Assembly (NCBI GenBank): GCA_009781965.1
Contig: WQUS01000133.1
Coordinates: 1 to 5,898 of the forward strand
Reading direction: 5' to 3'
DNA from: Bacillota bacterium
Lineage (GTDB): Bacteria > Bacillota > Desulfotomaculia > Desulfotomaculales > Desulfallaceae
DNA length: 5,898 nucleotides
Translations under genes and position numbers: made by a program
Part shown: piece after piece, positions 5,659-5,898 of the stretch
Layout: the number at the start of each line of letters is the position of its first letter
Position numbering within the stretch: position 1 is the first letter of the stretch
Notes under the pieces: generated by a model
What the model saw: only the letters and a program-made list of their open reading frames with translations
What the model was told of the DNA's origin: nothing
Database searches by the model: none

Positions 5659-5898
5659 TTACTTTATTAATTCCTCCTCAATGGCGGGGGGGAATTTTTT
5701 TTCAATTTTTGATGGTTTTTCTTCCGGTTGTCCTTTGCTTTCCCCCGTTTCCCGGGGGGATGTTCTATTTCTTACTCTTTTAATTTTGTTTGCTCTGAGC
5801 TCAAAAGTTGTTTTATTATATTTCTGGTTGGCATTGTACTTTTTAAGCCATTCGTCTGTTTGGGCTTCGGTTAAAGGGGAAATTTTTTCCGCCCATTT
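5659..5898 (-). CDS. 3' end of an unidentified gene (partial, N-terminus beyond window)
   Basis: An open frame runs 79 codons from the window edge to TAA (5661-5659) on the same strand as the cyd genes. I do not recognise the family. The visible part reads WAEKISPLTEAQTDEWLKKY near the edge, then a basic stretch (RANKIKRVRNR), then a Lys/Glu/Pro-rich, probably disordered tail ending EEELIK. The profile is soluble, with no membrane segment. The mix of Trp/Tyr-containing, amphipathic sequence followed by a charged tail looks like a genuine C-terminus rather than chance. The DNA is clearly poorer in G+C than the cyd genes, hinting at a different history. Homopolymers A8 and C7 adjoin near its 3' end. 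The opposite strand is also open here (from ATG 5681) but lacks a ribosome site. The stop lies about 50 bases before the cydA -35, and no strong terminator separates them. Confidence 0.55.
   Translation of the reverse strand, partial: KWAEKISPLTEAQTDEWLKKYNANQKYNKTTFELRANKIKRVRNRTSPRETGESKGQPEEKPSKIEKKFPPAIEEELIK

Noticed and set aside
5741..5760. GC-rich hairpin TCCCCC/GGGGGA in the partial gene
   Set aside because: A short six-pair stem within coding sequence with no repeat context; probably incidental.
5681..5898. Plus-strand frame open from ATG to the window edge, hydrophobic (FLTLLILF-like)
   Set aside because: There is no Shine-Dalgarno upstream (the region reads CCTCC on this strand), and Phe/Leu-rich content is what the antisense of a Lys/Glu-rich gene gives. 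It remains a weak alternative to the minus-strand partial gene.

Overview
The window carries a cytochrome bd oxidase locus, with every supported gene on the minus strand. Transcription therefore runs from high to low coordinates: end of an unidentified gene (5898-5659), cydA (5422-4037), cydB (4046-3042), cydD (2825-1065), cydC (1068 to the window edge). The order cydA-cydB-cydD-cydC, a CydA of only 461 residues with a short Q-loop, strong AAGGAGG-type Shine-Dalgarno sites and a sigma-A-like promoter all suggest a Firmicute (Bacillota). A clostridial or Negativicutes-type lineage with moderate G+C is plausible, but this is inferred from family features and I cannot name the genus.

Region by region. 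1-1068 is the N-terminal 356 codons of CydC: the whole membrane domain and the first strand of the nucleotide-binding domain (NBD). 1065-2825 is complete CydD, whose linker is encoded partly by a GC-rich palindrome (1788-1843). 2826-3041 is a 216-base gap filled almost entirely by nested inverted repeats with a perfect 23-bp stem at the core. 3042-5422 holds cydB and cydA, overlapping by 10 bases. 5423-5658 is an AT-rich upstream region with a good -35/-10 pair, a dyad over the -35, an orphan perfect Shine-Dalgarno followed by a micro-ORF, and a more distant, weaker ribosome site in front of a GTG start for cydA. 5659-5898 is the 3' end of a charged, AT-rich gene that I do not recognise.

How the genes work together. 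CydA and CydB form the membrane quinol oxidase that reduces O2 to water without pumping protons. CydD and CydC form the heterodimeric ABC transporter needed for its assembly and haem loading. Overlapping or tightly spaced starts suggest translational coupling within AB and within DC. The palindromic element between cydB and cydD separates the two pairs and may modulate or partly uncouple their expression. The oxidase genes themselves look ordinary and intact. The parts worth a second look are the palindromic element at 2838-3036, the palindrome inside the cydD linker, the cydA leader, and the partial upstream gene.
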